From positions 6,306,001 to 6,370,000 of the forward strand of contig OZ035961.1 in assembly GCA_964034945.1 (NCBI GenBank): DNA of 64,000 bases. The letters are read 5' to 3'. The translations under genes and the position numbers were made by a program. Position 1 is the stretch's first letter. Every line of letters starts with the position of its first letter. Below the pieces are notes generated by a model. That model saw nothing but the letters and a program-made list of their open reading frames with translations. It had not been told where the DNA came from and searched no databases. Below, one piece after another: positions 58,801-64,000 of this stretch. The DNA comes from Chrysopilus asiliformis (taxonomy: Eukaryota > Arthropoda > Insecta > Diptera > Rhagionidae).

Positions 58801-60484
58801 AACTTCACGTTGGTTACATCAGTAGGCCGTTACTGCTATATTTTCTTGATATAATCACGATTCGCTATCTCCCATGATAAAAACTATTTCGCTGTCGAAC
58901 AGAACCAACAAACCACCAACACAAAATCCTCAATTGAGAATAAAATGTCAGATTTATTATGTTGAAGTTAGCAGCATTTCATTACCGTACATTACCGTAT
59001 AAAATTTCCCTTTGTTCCAAGCGCTGTTCGAGTTGAAAAGGTGGTGCAGGATTTTGTATGGAAAGCTTGTTCTGAACTGCTTTAGAACATTAAAAAAACG
59101 CAACTATTATTGGAAAAAAAGGTTCTCTTGTCTGTGGGTGGCTTTAGTACTGCTAGCAACTTTAAAAATTTTATTTTGATTAGATAAGAGAAATGTCGAT
59201 TACCTTAATATAAATGATCGTATGCAGATATAACTAAAAACCTTTGAAATAACCTTTGGTAGTTCTAGTATTTAGAATCAAATATTTTTCTAGTTTTTTT
59301 TTAATTGCGAAAAAAAAATTAAACTTCAACACCATACAAAATAATCGCTTTACCTCTGATGTCTGAAAATGTCAAATCATTTTGCGCTATTGCGAAATTG
59401 TTTTTCATTTTTTGTATTAAGATCACATATTTTATATAAAAAACTTGTCAAAAAAATGTCGGAGAACAACGATGCAGATAATGACCGTACAGACACGGAA
59501 GACGAAGACGGAAACAGTGATTTAAATTTGGAGTACTTAACATTTATGCCGGATCAAAATTTATGTAAAATATTCAAAAAAAAAATGTTTTTGTGTCTTT
59601 AAACGTTTTAGTAAAACGATTTAAATTTATTTTAGTTGATGATAGTATTCCAAGTGATATTTCTTTTAATAAATCTGAATTAGCCGAAATTATCGCAAGT
59701 ATTGAAAATGATCTTTCGAGCCCGAAGAGAAGCATCTCTCAAAGCACAACAAACAGCAGGAAGAGAGTAATTATTGCCGTTTTGATTTGTTTAGTTTTTT
59801 AAGGTCAAAAGATTGTGAAGAGTGTTCGGGAAAGGAGTTTTGAGACCCTGAAAATATTTAAATTGGGTAGGAGAACGACAAAAATCTGTAGAAAAAATGA
59901 TGTTGAGTTGGATAGGGGTTTAATGGGGGTTAACTGGGAACAGCGATATTCGCATTATAAGCAACCTTGAGTTTTTTTGAAAATTACTTTTAAAAAAAAA
60001 AGAAGAGAGTGTGGACAAAATCTTAAACGAATGTTTTTTTTTAAAAAATTCGATCATATTTCTAACCAATTTCTGTTTATCTATTGATTTTTTTTTAGAA
60101 ATTAATTGAAGAAAGTTCAGTTAGTGAAAATGTAGCAGCGGCGGCAGGTCCATCAACTTCCACAACTAATGAACAAGACGATAAGGAAGGTGATAAAGAT
60201 GCCAAAAAGAAAAAGAATCGCTGTGCTGTTTGTCGCAAGAAGGTTGGATTAACAGGTAAAATAGAAAAACATAATAATATTGGTTTAAACATAAAATGCT
60301 TTCCTAACCCAAAGATAATATTTTATCGATTGCAGGCTTTGAGTGTCGATGCGGCGGACTTTACTGTGCTGTACATCGATACAGTGATAAACACGACTGT
60401 ACGTTTGACTATAGGGAACATGGGGCCCAAGAAATTAGACGCAATAATCCTGTAGTGGTTGGCGAAAAAATTCAGAAAATTTGA
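55856..60484 (+). CDS. A20/AN1 zinc-finger protein, ZFAND5/6 type
   Basis: Four coding exons: 55856-55954, 56045-56200, 60099-60255 and 60336-60484 (561 bases including stop; 186 residues). All introns are GT-AG, of 90, 3898 and 80 bases. Residues 8-40 form an A20 finger (C12-x3-C16-x11-C28-x2-C31, with [17 protein letters not shown]). Residues ~41-120 form a Ser/Thr/Pro/Gln-rich then acidic linker with a Lys cluster at 121-124. Residues 127-159 form an AN1 finger with all eight ligands (C127, C130, C141, C143, C148, H151, H157, C159). The tail ends [13 protein letters not shown]. In the known family the A20 finger binds ubiquitin and members act with the proteasome or in NF-kappaB and stress signalling; that role is transferred by homology. 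Length is slightly below human ZFAND5/6 (just over 200 residues). No frameshift or missing ligand is seen. Confidence 0.95.
56506..56612. repeat. Palindromic element in intron 2
   Basis: AAAACAACCAAGAATCTATT and downstream bases to GGGCAGTTTTGC pair with the right arm ending at 56612 over about 40 bases with few mismatches. A third, diverged half-copy (GGCAAAACTTGCCCTGCGTA, then TGAAATAGA) lies near 56792-56822. It probably derives from a small MITE. Confidence 0.65.
56613..58155. other. Intron 2, middle part
   Basis: AT-rich intronic DNA. Contains the half-copy near 56792-56822 and a two-copy 31-bp tandem repeat at 57470-57531. No further gene signal seen. Confidence 0.55.
57470..57531. repeat. 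31-bp tandem repeat, two copies
   Basis: GTAATTAT-TATTTTATATTA and following ATTT-TAAA occur at 57470 and 57501 with three or so differences. Confidence 0.75.
58156..58598. mobile_element. MITE in intron 2 (GAACTGAGCCGCTC termini)
   Basis: Inverted ends share CAGTGAACTGAG-CGCTC. GAGCCGCTCA-type motifs recur inside both ends, and TCAGCATGCA/TGCATGCTGA near 58228-58255 forms a small hairpin. The 82-codon frame at 58293-58541 inside it has no recognised domain. No transposase. Confidence 0.6.
58710..59107. mobile_element. TA-flanked MITE in intron 2
   Basis: Inverted ends ATAGT-GCGTTTTTTTAATG then TTCT pair over 24 bases with one mismatch, flanked by TA (58708-58709 and 59108-59109), as in Tc1/mariner-type MITEs. 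The left end is itself a palindrome: the terminal motif is repeated in inverted orientation to about 58755. 398 bp, no coding capacity. Confidence 0.7.
59456..59766 (+). CDS. Candidate alternative first coding exons or small nested gene
   Basis: An ATG at 59456 (AAAAAATGTC, A at -3) opens an acidic frame ([20 protein letters not shown]). At 59564 the reading can splice over a 71-base GT-AG intron (59565-59635, T-rich before ATTTTAG) to an exon at 59636-59766 that begins [10 protein letters not shown], contains [14 protein letters not shown] and ends SRKR directly before GTAATT. This donor is in phase 0, the same phase as the acceptor at 60099, so joining to the AN1 exons would give a 181-residue protein lacking the A20 finger. 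An alternative is a nested gene ending in the open frame 59803-59970. I do not recognise the peptide. Composition (acidic, Ser-rich, hydrophilic) differs from chance frames in this AT-rich intron. Confidence 0.35.
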
Positions 60485-61562
60485 ACTTAAACTGTGCCAT
60501 CAATTTTATATATATATAAATAATTATAATAATAATGATAATATTAAAAAAAAACAAAACAAAAAAAATATATAAATATATACATAAAACAAAATTACAT
60601 TAATTACAAGTAAAGAAAAAAAATTCAAAAAAAAATCAACAAAAAAGAAAAACATTATATTATTAATTAATTAAATAAATGAGAAACGGAGAAGAAAACG
60701 AATATTAAAAAAAAAATAATATGAATTCAAATTACAAGCAGAAAAACGATGGAATCAATAGAAAAAGAAACAAAATCTTTGAATATTTTTTAAAATAAAA
60801 AAAAATCGCAAATAACACAAATGAGTTAAAAATAATTGAGTGCAGAATTAATAAACTAAATACTATCATTAATAAGAGTCAATAAATTTGTGAAGCTAAC
60901 AATACAAAATTTAAAGATACATCAACGGAAATTCTTTTTCTATTTATTCGAAAAAAATTTCACCAAGTTAAAATTAAAATAAAAAAAAAATGATGAAAAT
61001 GCATAAATTTATTTTTTAGTTAATTCGTATTTTTCTTCATGCAAACATTATTATATATATAGTAACTGTTATTTGTTTTTTCTTTTGTTTTTCTCTTTAA
61101 TTATATTATTCTTTAGTTGAAAAAGTTTTTATGAAATAAACAACAAACAAAAAATGAAATTATTATGAAATCAATAAATTAATGCTATCAAGGAGTGTAG
61201 ATAAATTTAATCCATTTGTTTGTGATTAAACTACAAGTTAATTAATCTAATCGAGATGGTAACTTGTATTAACCAAAAATATTTAAAACGAGAAAAAAAA
61301 CATCAAATTGTAAAACACTTTTGAAATCAATTTTATAAGTAATTGTGCACCTTGCTTTTTATAGGAGACAAAAACGAAATTCATGGGTAGAACTTTTTTT
61401 TTTTGAAGCGATTTTTCCTACTGCTTGTTACAAACTTAACATTTCAAACCACATTAAATGATGATTGTTGTAAAATGTTGGCGGCCTGAAGAAAGATTTT
61501 ATGTAGTAAGTTTTCAAATCGTTAGTTTTCCGCTTTTTGGTTAGAATAAAGTACAAAATAAA
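60485..61562 (+). other. Probable 3' UTR of the A20/AN1 gene
   Basis: Extremely A-rich sequence follows the stop codon. AATAAA signals lie at 60850, 60881, 61135, 61545 and 61557. Which one is used cannot be told from sequence; the pair at 61545-61562 is the most distal good candidate. Confidence 0.5.
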
Positions 61563-61909
61563 GCACTTTACCAAAATGCGGTTTTATATAAAATGTTCAT
61601 CGTGTGTTGATTTAGTCAAAGATTGCAGAAACGATTTTTCGGAAATTTCCTATAATATTTAGTGATGTGCACTGAAGCTTTTAGTGATGTGCCCTAAAAT
61701 CTTTAGTGATATTGTAAAACCTCTAAAAATAAATTCTTTTGGGTATCATGGATATTCAAAAACCAAATGCGAATTTAGTAGCAAGATTTTAACAAACCAA
61801 TACAATTCGTAATCGTTTACCACACAGCATTTATGTCAACCGTCACGTTTGACAAACATTTCGTCGGATTAATGTCAGTTTGGGCCACGTGTTTGGTTGA
61901 ACTTGCATT
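61563..61909. other. Short non-coding stretch
   Basis: Contains a short direct repetition of TTTAGTGATGTGC at about 61660 and 61680. No gene. Confidence 0.45.
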
Positions 61910-62148
61910 CAGGGCTGGAATCATGTATCTCGACGCGTCTCTGTCTTTCGACTTCGACGCAGCTTTTGACTTTTAACTTCGCCATATCAGCAGCTTCAAA
62001 TTTCCTGGAATGACAGTTCAGAATCACGTTTCGATTCATAGTGACGATTCCGCGAAATTTCAAGCTGCAGATATGGCGAAGTCAAGAGTTAAAAGCTGCG
62101 TCGAAGTCGAAAGACAGAGACGCGTCGGAATACATGATTGGTGCCCAG
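61910..62148. mobile_element. MITE family copy 2 (CTGGGCACC family)
   Basis: Same family as 22653-22890: right end GGTGCCCAG intact, left end altered to CAGGGCTGG. The internal arms (ACGCGTCTCTGTCTTTCGAC and complement) and centre (CAGAATCACGTTTCGATTCA) match copy 1 closely. 239 bp, no coding capacity. Confidence 0.75.
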
Positions 62149-62507
62149 GTGACGAAATACTAATGCTATTGTCTCGGTTCACATGAAGTTGGCTTGGGTT
62201 TTATTGAACAAAACAAAAAAAAAAACATTGAACTCTACTTAATTTGGAAATGACTCTCAATTTTTAAATATAGTTTTTGTTATTGCGTAAAAATGAAGTA
62301 AATAATATTTTAGCGTCTCTCGATTAATGGTTGATAAAACATCAAATCATGGGGGGAAGGGTGGGTGCTTTGGCAAAATTGTTTTTATGAATCCGAAATA
62401 AAATTCATTCGACTTATATAAATTCGAAAATTTTGATCGAATGCTAGTCACATTAAAAATGCACCCTCGCCCTGGTATACCGGCGATTTTAACCACAAGA
62501 AAATAGG
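62149..62507. other. Short non-coding stretch
   Basis: Nothing coding or structured is seen. Confidence 0.45.
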
Positions 62508-62787
62508 CTCTGATTCTGATAGACTTGCGATACAGCAGATGTCACACGATCCGATTCGGCTGGAATTACTGCTTTTTATTTTGAAGAAGCCAAACAAATT
62601 TCCTAGTTCCTGCTGGTAGAGGTTTTACCGTATTTGGATAGCAATATTCCAAATACACAACTTTTCAGTGAGCACAAATTCCCATCAAAAAGGATTGATG
62701 CCGATTGCGGCAGAACACGTCAGAGTTGGAAGTTGCGATTCGAAGGAAGGTCATGCCGTTTTACGCGACATGTCTATCAGAATCAAG
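62508..62787. mobile_element. MITE with GATTCTGATAGACTTG termini
   Basis: CTCTGATTCTGATAGACTTG on the left and, reversed, CCTTGATTCTGATAGACATG on the right form inverted ends of about 20 bases. The termini match those of 10811-10933 and a lone end at 47781-47800. The overlapping 113-codon frame starting at 62634 has no recognised domain. Confidence 0.6.
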
Positions 62788-64000
62788 GTTTTAATCGGAA
62801 AGTGATAATAAAAAATGGTTTTGCTCAAGTATGTAAAACAGTATCTAAGAATTTTATGGAAATCATTGATATAAATATGTTTTCGGTCCACAGAAAAGAT
62901 TTTTCTCTTCCCCCTTCGAAGTTTTACATCACGATTAGTGCAATTTGTTGTGAACACTTGTTTTTATTTTTGTAGTGATAGCCAAAAACAATCGGTTTTC
63001 TTTAGATTTTAAAAATTCTATACTTAAAAGTCGATTTTCTTAGACCCGTCGTTTCACGCAACTCGAAATTGCCTGTTAGTATAAAACAACGCAGTGATGC
63101 GTCTTAGAGAATCGATCTGTTATTAGTTGATAAAATTGTTTGTGGTTAACTATTTTTTTTATAAAGTTCTGTTACAAAGAAGCAGGGACTGAATTTGATT
63201 TTAAATGAAATAATTTGTGTTGTTTTGCTTCATTAAAAGTATTTCGGGAGGGAGTTGGAAAATAATTTTGCAGAGAAAAGTTATTGTGGGGCGGCAAAAT
63301 GTGTCAAACAATAATAGGAAAAACATATTGAACTGCGTTTCTTTTTCGAGAATGAGAGATCAAAACACTTTTGAACATTTTTATTAAATATAGACAGATT
63401 GGTAAAGCATTTCGTAGTATTGAAAACTTTGTTACTTTCCGATGGTTTCAAAATTTGCAGAACGAGAGAAAACAAATAATTTTGTTATCAAATACAAAAC
63501 GGAATAGATTCATGAATACAAAAATAATTACCTGCAAATTGAACGAATTATATATTCATATACAATATGCCAAAGATTTTTAAAATAAAACTAATAAAAA
63601 AATACAAAAAAAAATAATTATAAAAAAAAAACTTCTAGATAATTACAGGATAATTAATGAAATAATTCGTTCGAACAGAAATATTGATTTTCTTTTCATA
63701 ATTCTTCTCTCAGAAATAAAAAAAATAACACAAAACAAAATGCTTCTCAAGGGTCACAAAATTATAAATTTTCAACAAATTTCAATGGAATCGTTTTACA
63801 AAAAAATAGGGTGCACCTCTCATACACACAAATTTTTACAAAACAAATTCAAATAGAAACAAAAAAACTAACAAAATAAATAAGAAAAAAATATTTTACA
63901 TAAATCGATTAACACGATTTAAATGTGTAAAAAAGCTGTATTGAAATAGAAAATATTTATTTTTTGGTAAAACTCAAAGCAAGAAAGTGTTTTAAACAAA
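62788..64000. other. AT-rich non-coding stretch to the window end
   Basis: From about 63580 the plus strand is extremely A-rich with repeated ACAAAA-like strings, resembling the untranslated sequence around the A20/AN1 gene. It could be another transcript's UTR, but no coding exon is seen. Confidence 0.4.

Noticed and set aside
59369..59455. Upstream in-frame extension of the acidic open frame
   Set aside because: The first 29 codons look like translated intronic AT-rich DNA; the ATG at 59456 has the better context and marks the start of the acidic composition.

Overview
The window is AT-rich animal DNA, most likely from a fly (Diptera). The grounds are GT-AG introns of 80 to 90 bases in the one clear gene, very A-rich untranslated regions, long homopolymer runs, and dispersed repeats with (GTCY)n tracts of the kind known from dipteran genomes. 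No bacterial or viral gene organisation is present. The species cannot be named from the sequence.

There is one well-supported gene, at 55856-60484 on the plus strand. It has four coding exons and encodes a 186-residue protein with an N-terminal A20 zinc finger and a C-terminal AN1 zinc finger, the ZFAND5/ZFAND6 architecture of ubiquitin-binding, proteasome-linked regulators. It is preceded by an A-rich probable 5' UTR exon (from about 54959) and followed by an A-rich 3' UTR with several AATAAA signals. Its 3.9 kb second intron holds three inverted-repeat elements and an acidic two-exon open frame at 59456-59766. That frame ends in a splice donor of the right phase to join the AN1 exons, so it could be an alternative N-terminus that drops the A20 finger, or a small nested gene.

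The other ~54 kb upstream and ~3 kb downstream contain no convincing host gene. They are dominated by small non-autonomous transposons: about 28 inverted-repeat elements or hairpins, many with visible target-site duplications (TAA, TA, TTAA, 8-bp hAT-like, 9-bp). There is also an internally deleted mariner copy with intact terminal repeats (14087-14991), a short Helitron-like element (34628-35071), two sister foldback elements (35077-35411 and 35721-36108), four copies of a mini-me-like repeat (about 6.1, 9.6, 28.4 and 45.7 kb), and a nested cluster at 18.5-20.6 kb. Tandem repeats lie at 24.7, 33.0, 39.6 and 50.9 kb. The upstream DNA could be intergenic or a long 5'-UTR intron of the zinc-finger gene; transcript data would decide.
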